A stretch of 64,000 nt of DNA from Acanthosepion esculentum (GCA_964036315.1 OZ038498.1:12449350-12513349), one strand, 5' to 3'. Positions 22,327 through 32,744 are shown, numbered from the stretch's first letter. The notes: generated from the sequence alone by a model not told the origin. A program made the numbers and translations.

Positions 22327-22948
22327 AAATTTGCTTATATGATGTTGATAATCAAAATAAACTCTGGCCGATTTAAGACCGAGAAAAGAATAATGGATTG
22401 AAAAAAGACGTCACTAAGTGATTAATTCCTTATTTTAAGGAATGATTCATGACCTTATCAAGGTATTTGTTGAACATTTCAGAATTAAATTGATCATAAC
22501 GTATGTGGGTAAAATAAATAAGTCTAAAACAAAATTAAAAAATTACCAAATATTTCGCTAACTGAAAAACAAAACTTCTAACCGAAACTGAATTAGGAAA
22601 TTAGAGATTGCTAAGGGGACTGAAGTTCCTCTTAACATGCAAGATGGGTTAAGGGTCATTTGTTAGAAATCAAAAATGATATATTTTTTCTTAAATTGCA
22701 GTACAAGTTAAGTTAATCGACACTGTGTCTAGGGACAGCTGTGAATGAATTTTTGAGAAAGTACATTACCAATTGAAAGAAAGGCAACGGAAATGTTGAT
22801 TCCTTCTAGATTGATCTAAGAAATTGCTTTCCCTCGGGACATTGTTCCCCTCTAGTCGCAAATACGCGAACAAATATACGTAGTTGCCGAAATAAACTAT
22901 ATGGAAACTAAATCCCATAACCTCCAAACAACAAAGCTAATCTCGATG
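22327..22948. repeat. 622-bp duplicated segment, copy 1
   Basis: Nearly identical to 25123-25735 in the same orientation, from AAATTTGCTTATATGATG to AGCTAATCTCGATG. No coding content. Copy 2 lacks 9 bp near 25330. This is the uninterrupted copy and may be the donor. Confidence 0.92.
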
Positions 22949-24012
22949 TTGTATTTAGCGAAAAATCTCACCTGTTTGCGGAATTTGCTGCCTCCAGGAA
23001 AAGAAAAAAATATGAAACTGATTAGCAGTAAAAATGTGTGGGTGTACAAGATAAGAATACTGAGTTCAAACTTTGGAAAAGATTGTTAGAATTCATTCTG
23101 TGGTCTGATTTTATCAGGTGCGTAATCTATGAGAAAAGCGGGGACAATCTTATTAGCGAGCATTTCGGTCTGTTTCTATTTGCTAAAGGGAAATGCTTCT
23201 TTTTTTCTCTTTGAGGTTTATATCCCTGGCAGAGTTTGAATAATGAATCGGCTAAAAAGATGTGGTAATTATATCAATAATGCAAAGAAGTTATACAGGT
23301 GTCCAAACACGAGGAAGCATTGACATAATATCCTGTCATGTTATGACTATTCTTTTGAGATTTGACTCTTCCGTGTAGCAATCAAAATACATGTCATTTT
23401 ATAACTAAAATGACAATTCCAAACTTCACAGCATGTTAATTTATTTCTTGTACATTTTTAATTCACACTGAAATATTAAAAAAAAATAATTACTCGCAGT
23501 CACCCTCAAAATTTCACGGTTTTCCGATGTTCTGAATTTTTTGAGTCGTAATTCTTAATTTAATAATTGAATACGTTCCTTGTACCACTACTGTAAATCC
23601 CCCGTGGAAATTCCGTTACTGCATCGTTAAATATGTGAGCTTTACGATTTTAACAAAATATTTCGATGGCAATCAGGATTTGAAACGCAGGTAAAGGGAC
23701 AGAAATGAAACTTGACAAGTATTTCAATTTTTAATGAAATGAATTTCCATGAAGCTGACGTTAAGCTTTTGATAGCGTTATCGCTTTGTCCATCTTCTTT
23801 TTCTTTCTTTCTTTCTTTCTTTCTTTCGTATTATAAGAAACGTAAAGATTTGTCTCTTCAAGAAAAGTTCAGAATATTGTGATGTTATAACAAGTTGTCC
23901 AAACTATCCATTGCCGTTGTTCAATTCCCAGCTACCATTAGGGAAGATTACCCCACCCAAAAAAAAAAACACCAAAAAAATGACTTTTTAATGGGTCCAA
24001 TGAATATAAGTG
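22949..24012. other. Intergenic, no gene recognised
   Basis: AT-rich, with a (TTTC)n tract at about 23803-23827 and an A-run near 23958. No ORF with similarity. Confidence 0.4.
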
Positions 24013-24250
24013 TTGTGAATATGGATTATCTCCCCTTTGATAATCCAAGCTGTAAAAGCTGTACATTTCCGCTTGTCAAGTAGACGAGTAGTAAGATTCT
24101 TAATTGAATAAAAGATTACTAGACAGAATCTCTTGTCCTGTTTTCATTACAATTTATTCAATTAAGAATCTTACTACTCGTCTACTTGACAAGCGGAAAT
24201 GTACAGCTTTTATAGCGTGGATTATCAAAGGGGAGATAATCCATGTTCAC
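24013..24250. repeat. Foldback element with about 98-bp arms
   Basis: The arms at 24013-24110 and 24152-24250 are close to perfect reverse complements (GTGAATATGGATTATC... and ...GATAATCCATGTTCACAA). The loop of about 40 bp holds ATTACTAGACAGAATC. The 60-72-codon frames on both strands come from the symmetry. Confidence 0.9.
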
Positions 24251-24594
24251 AACAATAGGTTCTTGTTGATATTCTCGAGTCATCATTAAAAGTTTGCTTT
24301 GTTGAAAAGAATTCTTTGATTTGCCGGCAATAAAGCACTGCGGGCGTGCATGTATGTGTGTGTGTGTGTATTTATAACATTTCACTGACTTATTCCACAA
24401 AGAACCTGAACGTCGATTAATGTCCGTTCAGGGAAATCTATTAAAATGAATATTATCAAGGTCGTTCTAAGTTGTGAAAGGTCCAGTGTTAGTGGAAATC
24501 TGTGCGTATCTGTCAAAATTAATAAGATTTTCTTTAAAGTTTAATATGGATTTTACTCTTGTAGACGTTATTTTTTAGATTTGCCTGTTTAGTG

Positions 24595-24880
24595 AGAGAT
24601 GCGTGGATGGTGTTATGGATATCGGTTCGGGATAAGAAATCGAAGAGCCGAGTTCAAATTCCAGTCGAGTTTCTTACATTTACTTACACTCAAATACCAT
24701 TGGGAAAGGTATGAATCTTATGCCCCCCAGCTATGGGTTTGGTAGCAGGACAGACGGGGTTCTATAACAGTCATTCTACTGCGGGAAAATATTCTGCCTG
24801 CTCAGTCATGAATCAAAAGAGAAGATCGCCCAAACGTGTATCACGTATGGCACTTAACTGAAAGAGTTAAAAGTTATTTA
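24595..24880 (+). mobile_element. tRNA-derived SINE, copy 1
   Basis: A tRNA-like head with a B box GAGTTCAAATTCC (24650-24662) follows GCGTGGATGG...AAATCGAAGAGCC. The body contains CTATGGGT, GCAGGACAGACGGGGTTCTATA, ACTGCGGGAAAATATTCTGCC, TCAGTCATG and GTATCACGTATGGCAC. The head is shared with 24955-25122, and the body with the array at 25739-26855. Confidence 0.75.
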
Positions 24881-24954
24881 GGAAGTTGTGGAGAGACATG
24901 ATTGCCCAAACGTGTATCACAAATGGCACTTAGCTGACTGAGACGTTATTCAAA

Positions 24955-25122
24955 TTTATGTTGAGGTGCGGTGGAGTCATGGGTAGGGGCACGGATTGAG
25001 AAATCAGAGAGCCGAGTTCGAATTCCAGTCGAGTCCATTACATTCGCTGATGTGCTAATACCCTTGGGAAAAGTATGAATCCTCATCTTCTCCCCCCACC
25101 AGCTATGGGTAAATAGCAGGAC
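24955..25122 (+). mobile_element. tRNA-derived SINE, copy 2, interrupted
   Basis: The same head with B box GAGTTCGAATTCC (25013-25026), then CCCTTGGGAAAAGTATGAATCC and CAGCTATGGGTAAATAGCAGGACA. The SINE breaks exactly at the start of the 613-bp duplicated segment, and SINE 3' sequence resumes right after that segment at 25736. Confidence 0.75.
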
Positions 25123-25735
25123 AAATTTGCTTATATGATGTTGATAATTAAAATAAACACTGGCCGATTTAAGACCGAGAAAAGAATAATGGATTGAAAA
25201 AAGACGTCACTAAGTGATTAATTCCCTATTTTAAGGAATAATTCATGACCTTATCAAGGTATTGTTGAACATTTCAGAATTAAATTGATCATAAAGTATG
25301 TCGGTAAAATAAATAAGTCTAAAAAAAAATTTAAAAATATTTCGCTAACTGAAAAATAAAACTTCTAACCGAAACTGAATTTGGAAATTAGAGATTTCTA
25401 AGGAGACTGAAGTTCATCTTAACATGCAAGATGGGTTAAGGGTCATTTGTTAGAAATCAAAAATGATATATTTTTTCTTAAATTGCAGTACAAGTTAAGT
25501 TAATCGACACTGTGTCTAGGGACAGCTGTGAATGAATTTTTGAGAAAGTACATTACCAATTGAAAGAAAGGCAACGGAAATGTTGATTCCTTCTAGATTG
25601 ATCTAAGAAATTGCTTTCCCTCGGGACATTGTTCCCCTCTAGTCGCAAATACGCGAACAAATATACGTAGTTGCCGAAATAAACTATATGGAAACTAAAT
25701 CCCATAACCTCCAAACAACAAAGCTAATCTCGATG
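25123..25735. repeat. 613-bp duplicated segment, copy 2, inside a SINE
   Basis: A near-identical copy of 22327-22948. Its edges coincide with SINE sequence on both sides (AGCAGGACA on the left, TGTATCACGCCTGGCAC on the right), so it looks like an insertion or template-switch product within a SINE. Confidence 0.88.
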
Positions 25736-25738
25736 CAT

Positions 25739-26855
25739 GTATCACGCCTGGCACATATGTCATGTATCGAAAGATACATGTTCGCCTAAGCATGTAACCA
25801 CGCATGGCACATTACTGACATAACTGACTGACTTTGGGTAAATAGCAGGACAGACCGGGTTCTATAGCTTTGGATGGCAAATGGTCTGCCGTAGAAAGAA
25901 ATGGCAACCTACTGCGGGAAAAATCTGCCTCGTCAGACATGTATCGAAAGATATATGATCGCCTAAGCGTGCATCACGCATGGCACATAATTGAATGACT
26001 TTGGGTAAATTGCAAGACAGACCGGGTTCTATAGCCTTCGATGGCAACTGGTCTGCCGTAGAAAGAAATGGCAACCTACTGCGGGAAAAAATCTACCTCG
26101 TCAGTCATGTATCAAAAGATAAATGTTCGCCTAAGCATGTAACCACGCATGGCACATTACTGACATAACTGACTGACTTTAGGTAAATAGCAGGACAGAC
26201 CGGGTTCTATAGCCTTGGATGGCAACTAGTCTGCCGTAGAAAGAAATGGCAACCTACTGCAGGAAAAAATATACCTCGTCAGACATGTATCGAAAGATAC
26301 ATGATCGGCTAAGCGTGCATCACGCATGGCACATAATTGAATAACTTTGGGTAAATTGCAAGACAGAGCGGGTTCAATAGCCTTGGATCGCAACGGGTCT
26401 GCCGTAGAAAGAAATGGCAACTTACTACGGGAAAAATCTGCCTCATCAGTCATGTATAGAAAGATACATGATCGCCTAAGCATGTAACCACGCATGGCAC
26501 ATTACTGACATAACTGACTGACTTTGGGTAAATAGCAGGACAGACCGGGTTCTATAGCCTTGGATGGCAACTAGTCTGCCGTAGAAAGAAATGGCAACCT
26601 ACTGCGGGAAAAAATCTGCCTCGTCAGACATGTATCGAAAGATACGTGATCCCCTAACCGTGTATCACGCATGACACATAATTGAATAACTTTGGGTAAA
26701 TATCAGTACAGACCGGGTTCTATAGCCTTCGATGGCAACTGGTCTACCGTAGAAAGAAATGGCAATCTACTGCGGGAAAAAAATCTGCCTCGTCAGTCAT
26801 GTATCGAAAGATCGCCTAATCGTGTATCACGCATGGCACATAACTGACTGATGTT
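25739..26855 (+). repeat. Tandem array of the SINE 3' domain, about 6 units of 157-188 bp
   Basis: Each unit contains GGTAAAT-GCA-GACAGACCGG, GGATGGCAACTGGTCTGCCG, TAGAAAGAAATGGCAACCTA, CTGCGGGAAAAAATCTGCC, TCGTCAGTCATGTATCGAAA and a CATGTATCACGCATGGCACAT segment. Unit starts fall near 25833, 25990, 26178, 26346, 26522 and 26692. Only the body of the SINE is repeated. The tRNA head is absent, which points to unequal exchange or template slippage rather than repeated insertion. The body could correspond to a conserved SINE central domain, but I could not test this. Confidence 0.82.
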
Positions 26856-26984
26856 GTTTAAAATTGTGGCCAAAATTTTAAGACCACCCAAGAATTTTTT
26901 TGAAGAAAACGAAAAAAAATCCCAATAGCATAAACAGAAATGTCAGTACTGATTCCAATGCATCGATTTCATTAAAGACATTTT

Positions 26985-27070
26985 ATTATCTATTAATTAT
27001 TATGTATTAATTATTATCTATTAATTATTATGTATTAATTATTTTCTCTTAATTATTATCTATTAATTTC
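26985..27070. repeat. ATTAATTATT-type short tandem
   Basis: Four imperfect units of a TTAATTATTATCTA-like sequence of about 20 bp. Confidence 0.75.
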
Positions 27071-27261
27071 AATATAAATGACTATTTTGTATAGCCGTCT
27101 TTCACTTTGATAACTGTTTCACTAAGTCGAGGAATACTGACATTATTCTCAGAAGATACTGTAATACAGATGCTATCAGCTTTAGAGAATTTGAGAATTG
27201 ATAAGTATATCTATAAGTTTATATATTATATTTTAATCAAATATTACTGTAGATTCTGTCT

Positions 27262-27596
27262 ATATTTCTGAGATGAGGTATTATGTACAGTATTTACATT
27301 AGTCGGACTATTGTCCTCATCTTTGTCGCCATATTTGTCACAAGGTTTCGGCCGTTGTACGCTCCGGCCTTCTTCAGGTGGTTGGAATTTCGAACCGAAC
27401 CCTTTATTTCGATCACTGTTTGACATCCATCAAACATGGCTCGTGGAACTAGAACAGTCTACCCCAGTGATCGAAATAAAGGGTTCGGTTCGAAATTCCA
27501 ATCACCTGAAGAAGACCGGAGCGTACAACGGCCGAAACGTTGTGACAAATATGGCGACAAAGATGAGGACAATAGTCCGACTAATGTAAATACATT
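27262..27596. mobile_element. Palindromic pair of PLE terminal repeats
   Basis: Two terminal-repeat copies face away from each other, with arms 27262-27418 (minus) and 27467-27596 (plus) around a 48-bp centre containing the ACTAGAACAGTCTACCCC block. Each arm holds a hammerhead-like hairpin: CTGAAGA at 27506-27512 on plus, and its counterpart near 27365-27378 on minus. Each arm also holds one monomer. The tRNA-like head is missing. Arm identity is high, so either strand could fold into a long hairpin. Confidence 0.85.
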
Positions 27597-27769
27597 ACTG
27601 TAGATGATAAGTATTTGGAGAAAAAGCACATTTTACTACAGCAAAAATCTTAAGCTTTTACGATATGAAAGATCTTTCAAATTCTCTTTTAATAATCATT
27701 ATCTAAAGGAATGAACTAGCTTTTATCTTACTGTTAAATACGAATTTAGATAATTAGGTGCTAATTTTT

Positions 27770-28190
27770 ACCCAAATACACTCTCTGTCTTTTTTACAAA
27801 TACTTTCATGGTAACTGCTCCGATGAGCTGCTTTCGCTGGTTCCCAGACTTCATGAATTTAAGCGTTCTACTGGGCTGGCATCTCGCTCTCACCCTTTCA
27901 CCGTCGAAACTGTTAAATTTAGCCGTCTCTTCTACTCCAATAGCTTCATGTCTCGCACCTCTCGCCTGTTGAACTCCCTTCCTTTTTCCTGTTTCCCTGA
28001 TAGCTATAATCTCCAACTATTCAAATGTAATGTCAATCGACATCTCCAGTTGCCTTGATCTATTCACTATCCTTCTCCTCATCCTTTCCTCTATCACTCC
28101 TATTTGCTCTCGCTCCAACTCTCTCTAAACCCATTGCGTGCTAGCAGCTTCTTGCCTTGCTTGGGGTGAAAGGCTTAAAAAAAAAAATTA
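27770..28190 (+). pseudogene. LINE RT C-terminus and 3' tail (Jockey/CR1-like), truncated
   Basis: The plus-strand reading gives CLFYKYFHGNC, LVPRLHEFKRSTGLASRSHP, RLFYSNSFMSRTSRLLNSLP and FPDSYNLQLFKCNVNRHL, then a stop at about 28058 and a 3' UTR ending in an A-rich tail (28179-28200). This is the C-terminal end of a CR1/Jockey-type LINE RT. A longer copy of the same family lies on the minus strand at 63430-64000. Only about 95 codons remain. Confidence 0.83.
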
Positions 28191-28337
28191 AATAAAAAAA
28201 TACTGAAGTAAGAAAACTTTTAACTTTAAATTCTGCTTTAGTAATTTAGTCACTTGAAATTCAGTCGTAATTATTAAACTATTATATGTCATGAAAATAT
28301 ATTCCTTATTGCAATTTTTACTTGAAATTTTTCCATG

Positions 28338-28405
28338 AAATGGCTGTCAGCCAAATGTCCGTTTCACCAAATGTCCGTGGCCAAATGTCCGGCCGAAACG
28401 GAAAA
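28338..28405. repeat. CCAAATGTCCG short tandem motif
   Basis: Three CCAAATGTCCG units spaced about 20-25 bp apart, followed by GGCCGAAACGG. This resembles an end piece of a non-autonomous element. It is too short to classify. Confidence 0.5.
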
Positions 28406-28812
28406 GCTCTAGGAATGTATTCATCTGTTTTTGTAGATTGGTTTTCTTCTGTGATTGTTCACTCTTTAAATTTGATTTATGCTACCCAAAAGCACATTTC
28501 TCGTCTTGCCATTTGTTTTCATCTCGTTTTTGCATATCTGCTCATGCTGTATTCTGTAGATCTTCAGACAAATACTCACACACAGCACAAGTAAACTGTA
28601 GACGATATGAAATATAATAATTTTTATTTTCATGAATATAAACCTGATTGAAAGCGCCCAATCATTAACATTCGGAAAATATCTCCATTCAATCGGACTT
28701 TTGTACCTAGAAAAGTCACCTAAATATTAAATATTCCTTATATGGCTTTTATAGTGAAAGATGTATCAACCTTTACACTTTCTTTTTATCTCTCACACTG
28801 CCCCCCCACACA

Positions 28813-28814
<2 letters not shown>

Positions 28815-28861
<47 letters not shown>
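28815..28861. repeat. (TA)n microsatellite
   Basis: About 23 TA units. Left border of the element at 28862-29107. Confidence 0.95.
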
Positions 28862-28864
<3 letters not shown>

Positions 28865-29104
28865 TAACTATACTTGTGTCGAAAAACCTTCGAACTCTTG
28901 ATTTAACAACAGCCAAATCAATCACGAAGGAAAAAAAGGTTTTAAAAAAAGAAAGAGCCAGGAACATGAAAGTCTGTCGAAAATAATCGCACAGATACAG
29001 GTTCAAGGCCCAAAGAAAAAACCCCGATACGAGTAAACGAGCCAGCCGACCCTGACGATCTGCCTAAGTGAAACCTTGGTAGGTGTGTCTGGCTCATTAG
29101 GTTT

Positions 29105-29108
<4 letters not shown>
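28862..29108. mobile_element. TA-embedded repeat D, copy 1, with hammerhead-like motif
   Basis: The whole element is flanked by TA tracts and is an inverted-orientation relative of 40771-41094. Shared landmarks are GGTAACTATACTTGTGTCGA, AAAGAGCCAGGAACATGAAA, CAGATACAGGTTCAAGGC and GTCTGGCTCATTAGGTTTGAC. It has no coding content. Insertion into, or generation of, TA tracts at both ends recurs for several families in this window. Confidence 0.8.
29047..29087 (+). ncRNA. Hammerhead-like motif in repeat D copy 1
   Basis: The core CTGACGA (29052-29058) fits CUGANGA exactly. Stem I pairs ACC (29049-29051) with GGT (29082-29084). GAAA is followed by ACC-TT-GGT as stem III, and A29081 sits at the cleavage position. 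Stem II is weak: only a CT/AG pair lies within CTGCCTAAG. Layout is conserved with the copy at 40822-40859. Confidence 0.5.
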
Positions 29109-29182
<74 letters not shown>

Positions 29183-29220
29183 TGTGTGTGTGTCTGTGTG
29201 TGTGTGTGTGTGTGTGTGTT
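29109..29220. repeat. (TA)n-(TG)n microsatellite
   Basis: About 35 TA units, then TG units with one CTG break. Right border of repeat D copy 1. Confidence 0.95.
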
Positions 29221-29340
29221 TGTACTATATACATTTTAATATATTTGTAGTCGTGTATGTGTACTCATGCATATATAAGTGTACATGAGATATTTATACA
29301 TATTTGTGTGTGAAATGACAATTGGAAAAATCCTATATTT

Positions 29341-29376
29341 TGCCGACGCGTTTCGTCTTCCGACTTTTTCAAGGCA
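29341..29376 (-). ncRNA. Degenerate hammerhead-like motif
   Basis: Minus-strand reading: stem I TGCC pairs with GGCA, then the decayed core TTGAAAA plus one extra A, stem II GTC-GGAA-GAC, GAAA, an ACGCGT stem III and C at the cleavage site. The helices are kept, but three core bases differ from CUGANGA, so cleavage is not expected. It lies just left of a 300-bp TA tract. Confidence 0.45.
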
Positions 29377-29400
29377 CACTTTAAGACTATGTTTTTTCAC

Positions 29401-29412
29401 ATATATATATAC

Positions 29413-29484
<72 letters not shown>

Positions 29485-29594
29485 TTATTTTTATGTATAT
29501 ATATATACATATATGTATATATATATACATATATGTATATATATATATATACATATATGTATATATATACATATATATATATATATGTATATAC

Positions 29595-29625
<31 letters not shown>

Positions 29626-29631
29626 CATATA

Positions 29632-29701
<70 letters not shown>
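29401..29701. repeat. 300-bp (TA)n tract with CATATATG variants
   Basis: TA units with scattered TACATATATGTA interruptions between 29485 and 29640. All long I/Y reading frames here on both strands are artefacts. Confidence 0.97.
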
Positions 29702-29702
<1 letters not shown>

Positions 29703-29704
29703 CG

Positions 29705-30403
29705 ATATAGAGAGCCTTACTTATTTTTCATAGTAATACTAAATAACAAAGTTAAAAGAAAAGATATTTTTTGTCCCACAACGAGACATTCCGTTTATAA
29801 TGTGCCCAATTGTTAAAGAAAAAGTTACTATCGTTTATCGCAAATAATTTTATATTTATATTATCGTTCATAAATCTCTGCGTATTGGACGTGATGTTTT
29901 AAATCGCTTCGAATGTCTCTCCAAAAATATGGCGCTCCTGCCAAGATAATGACGCTCCCATGCCAAAAGGAGTTTTGAACTACATGTGGGTGTGTGGGTC
30001 TCGGGCGGGGGGAAGAGAGACAGAAAAACCAAGGTATGTGGCTGACAGATAGAACAATACTTTTAAGGAGGGAGGGAGAGGAGAGAAGCACAAACGGGGG
30101 AAAATCCTTGATGCATAAAAACAAGGAGAGAAATCCGTTCAAAACGAACACCTTTTGTTTTCTTCTCATAGGCTGCAATTTTTTTTTTACTTGTCTGTCT
30201 AATCCCAAAGTTTCTTTGTGTAAACGGGGCATTTTATGACAAATTATTGCTGCAATAGTTCATCAAGTACAACGTTTTATTTCTATCTTAGGAATTGCGT
30301 ACAAATTTTACGCGGCATTTTCTTTTGAATAAATAATGCACCCATTCAACTGAAATGCATCCTGTTTTTTTATTTTTTTATTAGACACTTGCACAAATGA
30401 ATG
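29705..30403. other. Intergenic, no gene recognised
   Basis: A minus-strand frame of 123 codons (30232-29861) and an opposed plus frame of 81 codons overlap. Neither has a recognisable domain. A GGGAGGGAGAGGAGAG purine run lies near 30068-30085. Confidence 0.4.
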
Positions 30404-30405
30404 TA

Positions 30406-30575
30406 CAGTGTAACCCGGATATAAGAGAGTTGTCGGGACCGGAGAAGAAGTCTCTTATATCCGGGTTTGGTCTATTTTGTTTAGGTAAGTATGGCTCTAA
30501 TTTGGGACTAGATAAAAATCTATCTTATATCTGGGTTTCTCTTATATCAGGGTCTCTCATATCCGGGTTACACAG
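30406..30575. mobile_element. Palindromic MITE, pogo/Tigger-like ends
   Basis: A 170-bp element flanked by TA (30404-30405 and 30576-30577). Its ends are CAGTGTAACCCGGATATAAG and the complement CATATCCGGGTTACACAG. Further internal copies of the TCTTATATCCGGG motif make much of it foldable. The CAGTGnAACC-type end resembles pogo/Tigger-like Tc1/mariner elements. There is no transposase. Confidence 0.8.
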
Positions 30576-30726
30576 TATCATTATTTTTTTAAAACTGGTA
30601 TCTTTATCTTATTCATTATAATCTCAACATTGAGCCCGTCGTAATCTCCGTCCTTTTTCAGGTGCTTGTCATATGCGCTTCTGAGAATTTCGAACTGAAC
30701 TCCTTATTCAGTGTAGCAAAAAAATG

Positions 30727-30872
30727 TTTTAAACTTATTGTAGCAATTAATGCCGGCAATAGGTTTCTTCCGTCTCTCTCGTTCGCGACACTTATAACCA
30801 ATTCAGCACGACAGTCAACCGTCTTTTTCATCACTGACTCGTCGCCCGTTCTTTCCGTTTTTATCTAGCATT
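30727..30872 (-). repeat. Possible LTR fragment (left) around the gag remnant
   Basis: TTATTGTAGCAAT, GGTTTCTTCCGTCTCTCTCG, GACACTTATAACCAATTCAG and TCTTTTTCATC...CGTTCTTTCCGTTTTTATCT recur at 32745-32868. The two copies bracket the minus-strand gag remnant, as LTRs would. The TG...CA ends are not clear. Confidence 0.5.
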
Positions 30873-30947
30873 GAAATTAAAAATTTGCATATATTCAAAG
30901 ATAATCTCGCGAAAGAGATTCTTATACCTCTAGTTAAACTAAATATA

Positions 30948-31700
30948 TTTCTGCACTAGGCTCGCGCCATGATATACACTGCACCGTGATATGCACAAAG
31001 ACCTGATGATTGCACTCAGTGAGAATCGAAATCACTAGCAACGGGTTGCTATTTGAACACATTGATCTTGATATTTATAAATCTTAGCCTAATTAAATAA
31101 TGGTCGCTTCCGTTAGGATCGAAAGTACGAAAAATTAAATTGCCTGATGACCGTTCTAATGCAGTCAGTATAACAATAGTGAAGGCGCACGCAGAGAAAA
31201 TAAACGTCTTGAACCATTACATATTCCCTATCCTAACCTCAAACGCTGACTTCCATATTCACCTTCATCCAAGTGTGCTATAAAATATTTTTCAGATATA
31301 TTTGGAATTATTCAAGATACTTTCCATTTCAAAATTCTTGAATCATTACATATTCCCTATCCTAACCACAAACGCTTTCATATTCACTTTCATCCAAGTC
31401 TGGTATAAAATATTTTTCAGCCCCCAGATATATTTGGAATTATTCAAGATATTTGCAATTTTAAACTTCTTTACACATTACTTATTCCCTATCCTAACCA
31501 CAAACGCTGACTTCCATATTCACCTTCATCCAAGTTATTTATCAAATGTAAGTCAGTCATAAGCTGTATTTGGAATTATACAAGATATTTTCAAACTTAA
31601 AATTCGAGAACCATTACATATACCTTATCCTCACCTCAAAAACTGAGTTCCATATACACCTTTATCCATGTCTGGTATAAAATATTTTTTCAGCCATTAG
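30948..31700 (+). repeat. Interspersed repeat B, copy 2
   Basis: Head 30955-31200 matches 12850-13130, with a small deletion around 31140. The tail carries about four 110-140-bp units with TATTCCCTATCCTAACC and CATATTCACC-TCATCCAAG. It lies between the possible LTR at 30727 and the gag remnant, so it could be a nested insertion. Confidence 0.75.
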
Positions 31701-31797
31701 ATGAATTTACCATTTCTTTCTCCTTTGAACAGATTACACCGCGAGGCCCGTTCGAATCTTTTCTTGCGCTGGAGGTAAGTTATTTTATTCTTAATTT

Positions 31798-32517
31798 TAT
31801 TCTAGCGTTGCAAAAATGGGCCTCTTTGCCCTCTCCGGCTGTTCACTACACTCCCGCCTGATCTTATGATCACAGCAAATGCAACCAGGGGAGAGGCCCT
31901 CTTCTGTCGGGTACTCTTTCGAGAGGGAACAACGTAAGTTTCGTCCTCAGATGAATCATCACTGGACCAGTCATACGGTTCTCTTGCACTAGACACTGCG
32001 CGTTTTCGTTAAATGGATGCAGCCACTGACTTTTCAGGGTTTTTTTTAGCAGTTTCTCCCAGGTCATAGTCTCTATTTAGCACGATGCTCTAAGAAGCCG
32101 TCTAGCGTCCTGTGTGAGCCCAGACACGAATGCGCATATCATCCATCGCTCAGGTAACTATTCGCCAACCAGCCGAGGCAAGCGCAGTAGCTCTGCCAAA
32201 AATTAATCGACAGTTTCCCGAGTACGAAGTCGAGTCGTCATGAACTGGTCAAACGCGTTGAAGGGGTCCGTTGCCTACGCGGTCACAAGGGCTTACTTGA
32301 TCTGCTCTGCGTCTGACCCCAGCATCTTACTTACCGGTATAAAGCGAGAGCCCCACCTCGCAATCGTAACAGCATGACGCCTTAAATTCTCCTCATGTCG
32401 CACATACCAATTCGACGTTCTCAATCCAGTCCATGATTCGTGAATCGGTGGTGATTTAATGAATATGCATACACCTGGTTCCCTATTACAGTAATATGAT
32501 TGGCTGGTGTCAGCCAT
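31798..32517 (-). pseudogene. LTR-retrotransposon gag remnant (Ty3/gypsy-like)
   Basis: The minus-strand reading passes several in-frame stops and at least one frameshift. It retains WYVRHEENLRRHAVTIARWG, DPFNAFDQFMTTRLRTRETV, FLAELLRLPRLVGE and CAFVSGLTQDARRLLRA, the shape of a Ty3-type capsid domain. The end has a shortened CICCDHKIRREC zinc-knuckle-like stretch. No protease or RT follows, because sequence changes to repeat B. The CDS is clearly dead. The class call rests on pattern memory of mollusc gag proteins, not on a search. Confidence 0.68.
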
Positions 32518-32744
32518 AAATACAGACTGATGTGGAGGTACATGACCTACGCCTATTGCCTAGGCGTATTGTCTACGACTACGACGAGTACCAGTCCATT
32601 ACACCTACCTGCTAGTTTGTCCTACCCGGTTACAGTAGCCAAAACCACTTAGCTATTTCGAACAATTATATCAATGATATCACACACCTTTTCCGCCATC
32701 TCGTAGAAAGATTCAGAATTGTCGATATAGCTTGGAGCTGAAAC

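Noticed and set aside
29279..29733. IYIYIY frames of 70-143 codons
   Set aside because: Translation of (TA)n microsatellite.
30990..31035. CTGATGATTGCACTCAGTGAGAATCGAAATC in repeat B head as a hammerhead
   Set aside because: Stem II cannot form without consuming core bases, and the first copy (12904) has TTATGA instead of CTGATGA.
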